The notes below the pieces were generated by a model. That model saw nothing but the letters and a program-made list of their open reading frames with translations. It was not told where the DNA came from and searched no databases. The position numbers and the translations under genes were made by a program. Source: CAZGMN01 sp964526905 (lineage in GTDB: Bacteria; Acidobacteriota; Aminicenantia; Aminicenantales; Aminicenantaceae). From it: DNA of 12,316 nt. The DNA is taken from assembly GCA_964526905.1 (NCBI GenBank), contig CAZGMN010000084.1, forward strand, positions 1-12,316. The letters run 5' to 3'. Of the stretch, positions 1 to 7,513 are shown piece by piece (position 1 is the first letter of the stretch; each line of letters opens with the position of its first letter).

Positions 1-62
1 TAACAAACGAAGAGGTGATAAATATCTTGGAAAATATTATAAGGGATTTAAAAGAAAAATAA
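1..62 (+). CDS. C-terminal fragment of an unidentified protein
   Basis: One plus-strand frame is open from the window edge (codons from base 3) to a TAA at 60-62. It reads T-N-E-E-V-I-N-I-L-E-N-I-I-R-D-L-K-E-K, a typical amphipathic charged C-terminal helix with an i/i+4 hydrophobic pattern. The other two plus frames give less protein-like reads. The gene would converge on rho. Nineteen residues are too few to name a family. It could be a chance open frame in AT-rich DNA, so confidence is limited. Confidence 0.42.
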   Translation, partial: TNEEVINILENIIRDLKEK

Positions 63-80
63 AAAAAGATAATAGTTTAC

Positions 81-104
81 ATAATGTTCCTTATGCGACA
101 TTAT
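81..104. terminator. Weak AT-rich hairpin between convergent genes
   Basis: A 7-bp perfect inverted repeat (ATAATGT at 81-87, ACATTAT at 98-104) encloses a 10-base loop. It lies in the 119-base gap between the convergent partial gene (stop at 62) and the end of rho (182). On the minus strand it is followed, after about 13 bases, by a T-rich tract (complement of the A-run at 61-67). That makes it a possible but suboptimal terminator for the rho transcript. The stem is AT-rich and the tract is not adjacent, so it could equally be a protein-binding palindrome. Confidence 0.25.
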
Positions 105-181
105 TTAATACATAATATTTATCTTCAATAATATCAATAACTTAAATTATTTTTTCTGACTTAAGGCAGGCGGGCCGATTC

Positions 182-1462
182 TTATAATCCTTTGCTCATT
201 GCATTCAAGAATTCTGAATTAGACTTTGTCTTCGACATTTTCTCTAATAAAAGCTCCATAGCTTCAACCTCATTAAGCTGGCTAAGCACCTTTCTTAGAA
301 TCCAAATTCTATTTAGGTCGTTCTCAGAAATAAGAAGCTCTTCTTTTCTTGTTCCCGAGCGGCTGATATCAATCGCAGGGAATAATCTCTTATCAACGAG
401 CCTTCTATCGAGGTTTATTTCCATATTACCAGTTCCCTTGAACTCCTCAAAAATAACTTCATCCATGCGGCTTCCGGTATCGATTAAAGCTGTGGCCACA
501 ATGGTCAAGCTTCCTCCTTCTTCAACTTTTCTTGCAGAGCCAAAGAATTTCTTGGGTTTGTTCAGTGCATTGGCATCGATTCCGCCGGAAAGGACCTTAC
601 CCGAAGGCGGAATGATGGCATTATGGGCCCTTGCCAGGCGTGTGATGCTGTCGAGCAGAATTGTTACGTCCTTTTTTATTTCTACAAGCCTTTTTGCCTT
701 TTCAAGAACAATGTTCGCGACTTGGGCGTTTCGAGCAGGAGGTTCATCAAAAGTTGAAGCGACAACCTCGCCGTTGATGCTTCTCTTAAAATCTGTAACC
801 TCTTCTGGACGCTCGGCCACTAAAAGAACAATGAGGAAAATTTCGGGGTGATTTTTTTCAATCGATTTGGCAATCGTTTTCAAAAGTGTCGTTTTACCGG
901 CTCGAGGCGGAGAAACGATCAATCCCCTTTGGCCTTTTCCAATCGGAGTCAACAAGTCCATGACTCGAGCATTAAGATTTTTCTTCTCTCCATCCTCCAG
1001 CTTTATCTTCTCATAAGGATAGAGGGGGGTGAGATTTTCGAAAAAGATATTTCTCCTGGCATCCAGGACAAGGTCAGGGTGAGCAAAGTTGATAGCATCA
1101 ATTTTGATCAAAGCAAAATATTTTTCTCCGTCCTTGGGCGGGCGCACAACTCCTGAAATCGTGTCTCCGGTTCGAAGCTGAAATTTTCTTATTTGCGAAG
1201 GAGAAACATAGATGTCGTCATGGCTGGGCAGATAGCTGAATTCAGGCGCCCTGAGAAAGCCAAAACCGTCATCAAGGCATTCCAAGACTCCCTCTGAGAA
1301 AAGCAAGCCGTTTTTTTTGGCCTGGGCTTCCAGAATTTTGAAAACGAGGTAGTGTTTGTTCGAGTCTTCTATCTCATTATCGACAAGACCGACCTGTGCT
1401 GAAATTTTAAAAAGTTCTTCGGTGTCTTTTTCTTCAAGTTGCGCTAAGTTATAATCTTTCAT
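182..1462 (-). CDS. rho: Transcription termination factor Rho
   Basis: A 426-residue ATP-dependent RNA helicase that loads on nascent cytoplasmic RNA and releases RNA polymerase; E. coli Rho is 419 residues. Seen in the sequence: an N-terminal helical domain (about 1-50); the cold-shock-like RNA-binding domain with the RNP1-type motif G-F-G-F-L-R at 66-71; and a RecA-type ATPase domain from about 165. The P-loop P-P-R-A-G-K-T-T is at 185-192, with the Walker B strand ending in Asp271 (I-L-L-D-S-I-T-R). The Q-loop region V-L-S-G-G-I-D-A-N-A-L is at about 290-300. The common A-P-P-K-A-G-K-T appears here as S-P-P-R-A-G-K-T. The ATG at 1462 is preceded by GAGAGG about 9 bases upstream. The gene is last in the tRNA-Leu/tig/lon/rho series, 83 bases after lon. 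No long N-terminal insertion of the actinobacterial kind is present. Confidence 0.98.
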   Translation of the reverse strand: MKDYNLAQLEEKDTEELFKISAQVGLVDNEIEDSNKHYLVFKILEAQAKKNGLLFSEGVLECLDDGFGFLRAPEFSYLPSHDDIYVSPSQIRKFQLRTGDTISGVVRPPKDGEKYFALIKIDAINFAHPDLVLDARRNIFFENLTPLYPYEKIKLEDGEKKNLNARVMDLLTPIGKGQRGLIVSPPRAGKTTLLKTIAKSIEKNHPEIFLIVLLVAERPEEVTDFKRSINGEVVASTFDEPPARNAQVANIVLEKAKRLVEIKKDVTILLDSITRLARAHNAIIPPSGKVLSGGIDANALNKPKKFFGSARKVEEGGSLTIVATALIDTGSRMDEVIFEEFKGTGNMEINLDRRLVDKRLFPAIDISRSGTRKEELLISENDLNRIWILRKVLSQLNEVEAMELLLEKMSKTKSNSEFLNAMSKGL

Positions 1463-1545
1463 TTTTCTTTACCTCTCTTTTGAATGTTGTTTTTTAATTG
1501 GGCAATTTTTGCTAGTATCTGATAAATATATTAACTTATTTAATA

Positions 1546-3972
1546 TCAGTGGGTTAAAGGTGGTTTTTGAGGGCCCTCCCCTTCTTCATCCCTCTTGGGG
1601 AGTTCAGAAGAAACTGCAATTTTCTTCTTTTCAGCCTTTACTGGCAATTCTCGTGTTAAGGCAATCTTGAGGACTTCGTCCATATTTTCTACAAAGTGGA
1701 TTTTCAGGTCTTCCATTATATTTTTTGGTATGTCTTTTAGATCAGGTTTATTATCCAGGGGAAGAATGGCCTCTTTTATCTCCTCACGATGCGCAGCCAG
1801 TAATTTTTCTTTTATTCCTCCTACGGGCAGAACTTTCCCCTTCAGGGTGATCTCTCCGCTCATGGCGACCTTTTTGCTCACAGGGATTTCGGTCAGCAGT
1901 GAGATGATTGAGGTTGCGATTGTAATGCCAGCAGAAGGCCCTTCTTTCGGAGTGGCAACTTCTGGGACGTGGATGTGGATATCGTAGTTTTTATGTAAAT
2001 CCTTGGCGATGTTCAGTTCATATATCTTGCCTTTTACATAACTGAACGCCGCTTGAGCCGATTCCTGCATAATTTCTCCGAGATGACCGGTTAGAGTAAA
2101 ATTTCCTTTGCCATGGACCTTTGTCACTTCAAAAGTTAAAAGTTCTCCGCCAAATTCTGTCCAGGCCATGCCAATTGCAACGCCAATCTCATCTTTCTTA
2201 TCTATTTCTGATCGCCTGAATCGAGGAATGCCTAGATATTTTTCAATATTTTCATGACTAACTTTTTCGCAGTAGGATTTTCCCTTTGTGACAACTTTTT
2301 TCACAACTTTACGGCAGATTGAAGTGATCTCGCGCTCTATGTTTCTTACTCCAGCCTCTCTGGTATACTCTCGAATGAGCTTCATAAAAGCCTTGTCCCC
2401 AATGTTGAGATTATTTTGGCTAAGACCGTGAGCTCTTATTTGTTTAGGAAGCAAGAAGCGTTTAGCGATCTGTAACTTTTCATCTTCGGTATAACCGGGT
2501 ATTCGAATGACTTCCATTCTATCTGTGAGAGGCCTTGGGACGGGATCAAGCATGTTGGCAGTGACGATGAACATCACCTGGGAGAGGTCGAAATCAGTGT
2601 CGATGTAGTGGTCTAGAAAGGTATTATTTTGCTCTGGATCCAGAACCTCCATAAGCGCTGATGCCGGATCACCTCTGAAGTCCATGCTCATTTTATCAAC
2701 TTCATCAAGCAAGAAAACTGGATTCTTTGTTCCGGCTCTTTTAACCATCTGAATGATTCTTCCCGGGTAGGCCCCGATATATGTCCTTCTGTGTCCTCGA
2801 ATTTCAGCTTCGTCTCTGACGCCCCCCAGCGAGAGGCGAACGAATTTTCTTCCTGTAGCTCGGGCGATTGAGCGGCCGAGGGAACTCTTCCCTACCCCAG
2901 GAGGGCCGATAAAACCTAAGATGACTCCTTTGGGATTTTTAACAAGTTGTCGAATTGAAAGATATTCTAATATTCTTTCCTTGACTTTTTCTAATCCGTG
3001 ATGGTCATCGTTCAATATTTTTTCTGCAACAGCCAAATCTCTTTTTTCTCTTGATTTCTTATTCCAGGGCAGGGATATTAACCAATCGAGGTAGTTGCGA
3101 CAGACTGTCGCTTCAGCAGACATGGGGGGCATCGATTCCAGTCTTTCTATTTCTTTATAGGCTTTTTCTTCAGCATCCTTAGGCATCTTGGCCTGAGACA
3201 CTTTTTGCCTCAGCTTTTCAGCCTCGTTTGGTTGATCTTCTTTCTTGAAACCCACTCCAGCGGGGAACAGTTTCTGCCCTGACTCGACAAAAGGAACTTT
3301 TTTCCGCCCTTGGCCTTTCCCTTCTTTCTTTAACCTCGAATGAACCTTTATTATTTCATTTTCTAATATATAATTGAGCCTTCGAATCCTTTCAAAGGAG
3401 TTGATCGTTTCTAACAGATTCTGCTTTTCTTCCAAAGGCAGATAAAGGTGAGAAGAAATGATGTCTGCAATCCTTTCCGGAGTATTTTCTCTCAAAGCAG
3501 GAATGATAGATTCAAAATTTGCATTCTGACTGAGCTTGAGATAGTCTTCAAAGAAGGTTAACACTTTTTGCAGGATTTCTCTTAACTCTCTGCTTTCCGT
3601 TTCAACTTCTTTTATTTCTTTTGCCAAGACTTGATAATAAGGATAGGTGCTTAAATACTCGATGATTCTCGCCCTTTTCTTTCCTTCAACAACGACTTTG
3701 ATATTGTTGTTATCCATTTTAATGGTGCGGATAATCTTGGCCACGACGCCAATGGAATAGATATCCCTGGGGGTCGGATTATCAAGGCTTGCATCCATTT
3801 GAGCAGCTAAGAAGATTAGTTTATCTCTTTCTATTGCAGCTTCTAAGGCTTGGATAGATGAAGGCCGGCCGATGATGAAAGGAACCAAGGTTGAAGGGAA
3901 AACAACAATATCTCTCAGGGGAATCAAAGAGATATTTCTAGTCAGTTCCGAGTGACTGTTCGCATCTTGCAT
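1546..3972 (-). CDS. lon: ATP-dependent Lon protease
   Basis: An 808-residue cytoplasmic AAA+ serine protease that degrades misfolded and regulatory proteins; E. coli Lon is 784. Domains: N-terminal substrate-binding LON domain (about 13-210, beginning I-S-L-I-P-L-R-D-I-V-V-F-P); helical linker; AAA+ module with Walker A G-P-P-G-V-G-K-S (356-363) and Walker B L-L-D-E-V-D-K (421-427); C-terminal protease domain with catalytic Ser680 (P-K-E-G-P-S-A-G) and Lys721 (G-G-I-K-E-K-L-L-A-A-H). The enzyme therefore looks active. One oddity: the linker signature usually reading E-Y-Y-L-x-E-Q-x-K-A-I-x-x-E-L-G is not recognisable at 214-243, where a glycine/lysine-rich stretch of similar length stands instead (see findings). 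The C-terminal tail after about 775 is extended and charged. ATG at 3972 has GGAG 7 bases upstream. It lies 92 bases after tig on the same strand; no convincing heat-shock operator is visible in that gap. Confidence 0.97.
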   Translation of the reverse strand: MQDANSHSELTRNISLIPLRDIVVFPSTLVPFIIGRPSSIQALEAAIERDKLIFLAAQMDASLDNPTPRDIYSIGVVAKIIRTIKMDNNNIKVVVEGKKRARIIEYLSTYPYYQVLAKEIKEVETESRELREILQKVLTFFEDYLKLSQNANFESIIPALRENTPERIADIISSHLYLPLEEKQNLLETINSFERIRRLNYILENEIIKVHSRLKKEGKGQGRKKVPFVESGQKLFPAGVGFKKEDQPNEAEKLRQKVSQAKMPKDAEEKAYKEIERLESMPPMSAEATVCRNYLDWLISLPWNKKSREKRDLAVAEKILNDDHHGLEKVKERILEYLSIRQLVKNPKGVILGFIGPPGVGKSSLGRSIARATGRKFVRLSLGGVRDEAEIRGHRRTYIGAYPGRIIQMVKRAGTKNPVFLLDEVDKMSMDFRGDPASALMEVLDPEQNNTFLDHYIDTDFDLSQVMFIVTANMLDPVPRPLTDRMEVIRIPGYTEDEKLQIAKRFLLPKQIRAHGLSQNNLNIGDKAFMKLIREYTREAGVRNIEREITSICRKVVKKVVTKGKSYCEKVSHENIEKYLGIPRFRRSEIDKKDEIGVAIGMAWTEFGGELLTFEVTKVHGKGNFTLTGHLGEIMQESAQAAFSYVKGKIYELNIAKDLHKNYDIHIHVPEVATPKEGPSAGITIATSIISLLTEIPVSKKVAMSGEITLKGKVLPVGGIKEKLLAAHREEIKEAILPLDNKPDLKDIPKNIMEDLKIHFVENMDEVLKIALTRELPVKAEKKKIAVSSELPKRDEEGEGPQKPPLTH

Positions 3973-4064
3973 GTTTATTCTCCAGCTGTGTGCTCTTTTT
4001 TAATGGTATTCAAATCGTTTTATATTTGACTGGCCTTGGGAAATTATATTCGTGAAGACTTTTT

Positions 4065-5333
4065 TCATTCTATTATAGCTTGTCCTGTTAAAAAGTCAAC
4101 TGTCTTCTTGAATTGAAGGCTTTTCCTCAGCTCTTCTCTTTTCCCTTCTTTGTTTACGCTTTCGATGACTTTCGCCAGAGGTAAATTATTTCTTTTCGCG
4201 ATCTCTTTAAACTCTTCATGAATTTCTTCATCAGTGACTTCCAAACCTTCTCTCTCGGCAATTTTCATCAAAATAAAATGATTTTTTAAGCTTTGCTCAG
4301 CTATCCTTCGGGCCTCGGCCTTGAGCTGCTCAAGGTTTCCTTCCTTTATATTTTTTTGCGAATTGGAAGGAAGGAGACGCTGCAGGACAATTTTATATTC
4401 CTGCTCAACCAAAATATCCGGAAGATCGATGTTCATCTTCTCCGCAATTTTCTTTATGATTTCTTCGGCCATATCTTTTTTAGATTCTTCTTCTTTAGAT
4501 ACCATAATCTCCTTTTTTATTTTTTCTTTTAAATCATTCAAATCTTTTAATTCTCCGAGATCTTTTGCAAATTCATCGTTGATTTCTGGAAGTTTTTTTT
4601 CTTTTATGGAAATGACCTTTAAGTTATATTCAATCTTCTTGCCCGCAATCTTTTTATTTTTATGATTTTTGTCGAAGTCGACCGTAAAATTTCTTGCTTC
4701 TGCAGGCCTCAATCCTAACAGGTTTTTATTAAATATTTCTCCGCTATGAGGCTCGCCGGCGATGATGACTCCCTTTTCCACAGGGAGCATTTTTTTAGTT
4801 TTTAAATCTATTCCTTTGACTTCAGCAACAACATAATCCCCGTCCACCACTCCCCTGCTTTCAACAGGAACGTATTCTGCAGATCTCTGTCGGAGCTCTT
4901 CCAGAGCCTTGTCTATTTCCTGGTTTGAAACCGAAATCATTTTCTTTTTGACTTTTATTTTCTTATATTCAGGCAAATTAAATTCTGGCATGACTTCAAA
5001 TTCGGCTTTAAAACGTAAAGGCTGACCTTCCTCAAATTGAAGATCGCTCACCACCGGTATTCCTAGGGGATTGAGGTTTTGAGCTTTGAGCTCGCTCGAA
5101 AGAGCCTTCGGGACAAGAGAATCAATGAGTGAAGATTTTATTTCAGGATAGTACCTTTGTTTGACTAGAGTCGCCGGAACTTTTCCGGGTCTGAACCCTG
5201 GAATTTTCGCTTTCGACGTGAATTGGCTTACAATCTTTTCCAACTCCTTAATGGCCTCGCCAGAATCAATCTCAACACTGATCTCTCTCTTGCATTTGTC
5301 CAAGATTTTCAGACTACTTATTGTTTTATCCAT
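4065..5333 (-). CDS. tig: Trigger factor (ribosome-bound chaperone)
   Basis: A 422-residue chaperone that binds the ribosome at the peptide exit and shields nascent chains. The N-terminal ribosome-binding domain carries the signature G-F-R-P-G-K-V-P at residues 46-53. A FKBP-type peptidyl-prolyl isomerase-like domain follows (about 150-245). The C-terminal part is a long, charged helical chaperone domain with F-A-K-D-L-G near 265. The length is usual for the family. The open frame runs further upstream, but that part crosses the tRNA. ATG at 5333 is the only ATG in the frame after the tRNA end, and it fits family N-termini. No Shine-Dalgarno is visible before it, which is unusual beside its neighbours. 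The start lies 31 bases after the 3' end of tRNA-Leu on the same strand, so the mRNA leader is probably made by tRNA processing. Confidence 0.96.
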   Translation of the reverse strand: MDKTISSLKILDKCKREISVEIDSGEAIKELEKIVSQFTSKAKIPGFRPGKVPATLVKQRYYPEIKSSLIDSLVPKALSSELKAQNLNPLGIPVVSDLQFEEGQPLRFKAEFEVMPEFNLPEYKKIKVKKKMISVSNQEIDKALEELRQRSAEYVPVESRGVVDGDYVVAEVKGIDLKTKKMLPVEKGVIIAGEPHSGEIFNKNLLGLRPAEARNFTVDFDKNHKNKKIAGKKIEYNLKVISIKEKKLPEINDEFAKDLGELKDLNDLKEKIKKEIMVSKEEESKKDMAEEIIKKIAEKMNIDLPDILVEQEYKIVLQRLLPSNSQKNIKEGNLEQLKAEARRIAEQSLKNHFILMKIAEREGLEVTDEEIHEEFKEIAKRNNLPLAKVIESVNKEGKREELRKSLQFKKTVDFLTGQAIIE

Positions 5334-5364
5334 CGCGCAATATCCATTTTTTGAAACGATAGAA

Positions 5365-5449
5365 TGGGCAGAGCGGGAGTCGAACCCGCAATCCTTCATC
5401 AGGAACTAGGTCCTAAGCCTAGCGCGTATGCCAATTCCGCCACCTGCCC
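5365..5449 (-). tRNA. tRNA-Leu, anticodon UAG
   Basis: Read on the minus strand, an 85-base class II tRNA. The 7-bp acceptor stem GGGCAGG/TCTGCCC closes with a G-U pair, and the discriminator is A, as expected for leucine. The anticodon stem CTAGG/CCTAG holds the 7-base loop CTTAGGA, giving anticodon TAG. A long variable arm and a T arm GCGGG-TTCGACT-CCCGC are present. CCA is not encoded. It reads CUN leucine codons. It lies just upstream of tig and is probably cotranscribed with it. Confidence 0.96.
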
Positions 5450-5484
5450 GTGGTTTTTTGGTTTACCAGAATATTTATGAATGC

Positions 5485-5513
5485 ATAAAAGGCGGCTGAT
5501 AATCTTATCTCAA
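5485..5513 (-). promoter_or_regulatory. Candidate proximal promoter of tRNA-Leu/tig
   Basis: On the minus strand TTGAGA (5508-5513) and TTTTAT (5485-5490) are separated by 17 bases. A start near 5478 would leave a leader of about 29 bases before the tRNA, a common distance for tRNA genes. The -10 matches consensus at four of six bases. Confidence 0.35.
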
Positions 5514-5566
5514 AACCTTTTCATCCGCAGACCTTGGATTTTTAATTGGGGGTTGAATAGCTTATT

Positions 5567-5596
5567 TTTATACCATAGAAATTGATATTTTGTCAA
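5567..5596 (-). promoter_or_regulatory. Strong sigma-70 promoter for tRNA-Leu/tig/lon
   Basis: On the minus strand a perfect -35 TTGACA (5591-5596) is followed after 18 bases by TATAAA (5567-5572). TG one base before the -10 gives an extended -10. It starts only about 25 bases after the stop of the upstream TPR gene and points at the tRNA. The predicted start near 5560 gives a leader of about 110 bases before the tRNA. This is the best consensus match in the window. Confidence 0.62.
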
Positions 5597-5620
5597 ATTT
5601 ATGAGCCAGAATATTTTTTC

Positions 5621-7444
5621 TTATCTTATATACTTCTTGAGGTCTGCGGCCCGGCTGGGGTCGATTCTTAACAATTTTCTGTAGACTTCTCTTGCGCTGG
5701 CGTTGTCTTTCAGATTCAAATAGGTGATGGCCAGATTAAAGTAAGCAACGCCAAAGTCTGGGCGAAGCTCGATAGCTTTTAGAAGCGGGTCGAGTGCAAG
5801 CCCAAATTTTTTGAGTTTCATGTAGCTCACGCCAATGGCATGCCAGGCATCTGCATTATCTGGCACAATATCAACATATTTGTCGAAAACCTCTATGACT
5901 TTATTCCATTGATTGAGTTCGATATAAATTTGGCCGAGATTTGCGTAGGCAAACTCAGAATTGGGTCGTATTTCTATAATCTTTTTATACGTTTCAATCG
6001 CTTCGTTATATTTCTTCTGCTTGGTGTACATTAGGCCTAAATTGAAAAGAGAATCAGCGTCTCCAGGATTCATTTCAACGATTTGTTTTGCAATCTCAAT
6101 GGCTTTTTCATTCATTCTGGCATCGTCATACATCTTCAGGATCGTCCGGTAATAATTTGCAGCATATTCAGGGCTTAGCTGGGCCAAAAGCCTATAGACC
6201 TCCTCAGCCTTTTCATACTGTCCAGATTTTTGAAGAGCTTGAGCTAATCGGTTGTTAATCATTGTATCTTGAGGGTTCTCTTTTAGCGCTTCCTGGAAGG
6301 CTGTGACAGCAGCTCCAAAATCGCCAATTTCAAACTTACAGAGGCCGAGTCGGCCATAGGCTTGTCCCGGCCTCTCGGGTTTCAAGTTGACATATTTCTC
6401 ATAGAATTCTGCAGCCTTGGCAAAGTCTTTAAGCTCTTCATAAGCATTCCCCAAATACAAGTAAGCGTCTTTATGGTCAAGATTGAGCTGCACTGCTTTT
6501 TCTAAAGATGGGATGGCTTCTTGGAAACGTCTCATGTTGATATAGACAAGGCCAAGCCCGTAATAAGCATCGTCCCGATTGGCATCTAACTCGATGACTT
6601 TCTTGTAAGCAGAAATTGCTGCCTCATAATTTCTTTGCCTGGTGAAGACAGAAGCAAGGAGAAATTGGGCATCGATATTCCCAGGAGAATCCTTAATGAC
6701 TTTTCCCAGATATTTTTCGGCCTTTCCCGTTTCATCCACGAAATAGGCGATTTTTCCAGCAAGAAAAGCCCCCTCGGTGGTTGAGAGGTAATCCTCATGC
6801 TGCCAATCTTTGAATTTGATCTCAGTTTTTTTTGGCAAGGTTTTTACTAAATTAGAAGGGATTATAGCTTTCAATCCCCTTTCAAGGACAATGGTTATGC
6901 CTAAGACTTGTCCATTCTTATTCAGAACTGGACCGCCGTTGTATCTTTCTGAAAGGGATATCGAAGTATCTGTAATCTTCCGGCCCGGCATAAGTTCTTG
7001 GATATTGATGATCGTTCCGTCAGAAACATCTATTTCACCGGCTTCATTGGTGCCAATAATGAAAACTTTATCATCTCTCTTTAAGTCATCAGAATTCCCG
7101 AAGGTGAGAGCCGGTTCTTTTCCCTTTGTTTTTAAAAGAGCGATGAGCGAATTCTTATCAACGGCCAAAATTGATTCAATTTTCACTTTCTTCCCTTGAA
7201 AATTTTTTCCTTCGACTGAAACAGCCTGGCTGACCAGGAGATAACTGGTGGCAATGACTCCATCTTCAAAGACAAATCCTGTACCTTCGCCGGCGATTTG
7301 CTTGTGCTCTCCATAAGCTGTGAGGGAGATGATGCTTGGCCTATTATTTTCTAGTATTTTTAGAGCCTCTTCGCTTTGAGAAAAGAGAATGTTAACCGAT
7401 AACAAAATCAAAAAGGATGATAGAAAAATTACTTTTCTCCACAT
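5621..7444 (-). CDS. Exported inactive trypsin-like domain fused to TPR repeats
   Basis: A 607-residue exported protein. ATG at 7444 is chosen over an in-frame TTG at 7465 because AGGAGG lies 8 bases before it and the signal peptide then starts M-W-R-K; cleavage is likely near residue 22 (after F-S-Q). Residues about 30-205 have the HtrA/trypsin framework: G-T-G-F-V-F..G-V-I-A-T, L-I-A-L-L-K and N-G-G-P-V-L-N..G-Q-V-L-G-I. The catalytic positions are replaced: His by Leu69, Asp by Leu100, Ser by Asn169. It therefore cannot act as a classical serine protease and probably binds peptides or partners. Residues about 224-598 form some eleven consecutive 34-residue TPR units ending in x-L-x-P, a protein-interaction superhelix. 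No membrane segment other than the signal is seen. Role unknown; a periplasmic scaffold is an inference. It has its own promoter region and diverges from the DUF2085 gene. Confidence 0.9.
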   Translation of the reverse strand: MWRKVIFLSSFLILLSVNILFSQSEEALKILENNRPSIISLTAYGEHKQIAGEGTGFVFEDGVIATSYLLVSQAVSVEGKNFQGKKVKIESILAVDKNSLIALLKTKGKEPALTFGNSDDLKRDDKVFIIGTNEAGEIDVSDGTIINIQELMPGRKITDTSISLSERYNGGPVLNKNGQVLGITIVLERGLKAIIPSNLVKTLPKKTEIKFKDWQHEDYLSTTEGAFLAGKIAYFVDETGKAEKYLGKVIKDSPGNIDAQFLLASVFTRQRNYEAAISAYKKVIELDANRDDAYYGLGLVYINMRRFQEAIPSLEKAVQLNLDHKDAYLYLGNAYEELKDFAKAAEFYEKYVNLKPERPGQAYGRLGLCKFEIGDFGAAVTAFQEALKENPQDTMINNRLAQALQKSGQYEKAEEVYRLLAQLSPEYAANYYRTILKMYDDARMNEKAIEIAKQIVEMNPGDADSLFNLGLMYTKQKKYNEAIETYKKIIEIRPNSEFAYANLGQIYIELNQWNKVIEVFDKYVDIVPDNADAWHAIGVSYMKLKKFGLALDPLLKAIELRPDFGVAYFNLAITYLNLKDNASAREVYRKLLRIDPSRAADLKKYIR

Positions 7445-7472
7445 GATAATAACCTCCTTGTCCAAACTCTAT

Positions 7473-7510
7473 TATAAATACAGTATAACAATATAAATAA
7501 AGTATAACAA
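7473..7510. repeat. 19-bp tandem direct repeat in promoter region
   Basis: Two head-to-tail copies of TATAAATA(C/A)AGTATAACAA at 7473-7491 and 7492-7510 differ at one base only. They lie 29-66 bases upstream of the TPR gene start. The 19-bp period is close to two helical turns, so both copies face the same side of the DNA. On the minus strand each copy contains TTGTTATACT, which builds a -35/-10 pair across the copies. Confidence 0.85.
7482..7510 (-). promoter_or_regulatory. Candidate promoter P2 of the TPR gene
   Basis: On the minus strand TTGTTA (7505-7510) and TATACT (7482-7487) are spaced by 17 bases. The start would be near 7475, with a leader of about 31 bases ending in the AGGAGG of the TPR gene. 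Both hexamers come from the tandem repeat. Confidence 0.4.
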
Positions 7511-7513
7511 AAA

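Noticed and set aside
192..1156. Long plus-strand ORFs opposite rho
   Set aside because: They are antisense shadows; the minus strand encodes a complete, motif-perfect Rho.
1528..1546. Inverted repeat ATATTAA/TTAATAT at the end of lon as a terminator
   Set aside because: The stem is entirely A-T and no T tract follows; it is likely chance in AT-rich DNA.
4293..4665. Plus-strand ORFs rich in Phe and Ser opposite tig
   Set aside because: They are antisense shadows of Lys/Glu-rich coding sequence.
5334..5399. A 22-residue N-terminal extension of trigger factor in the same open frame
   Set aside because: It would be encoded within and across the tRNA-Leu gene; the family N-terminus fits the ATG at 5333.
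5466..5617. Repeated CCAGAATATTT at 5466-5476 and 5607-5617 as a direct repeat or attachment site near the tRNA
   Set aside because: Eleven bases of AT-rich match without integrase, tRNA 3'-end duplication or flanking mobile genes is not enough.
7445..7465. Start of the TPR protein at the in-frame TTG at 7465
   Set aside because: The AGGAGG lies downstream of that TTG and 8 bases before the ATG at 7444, which also gives a proper signal peptide.
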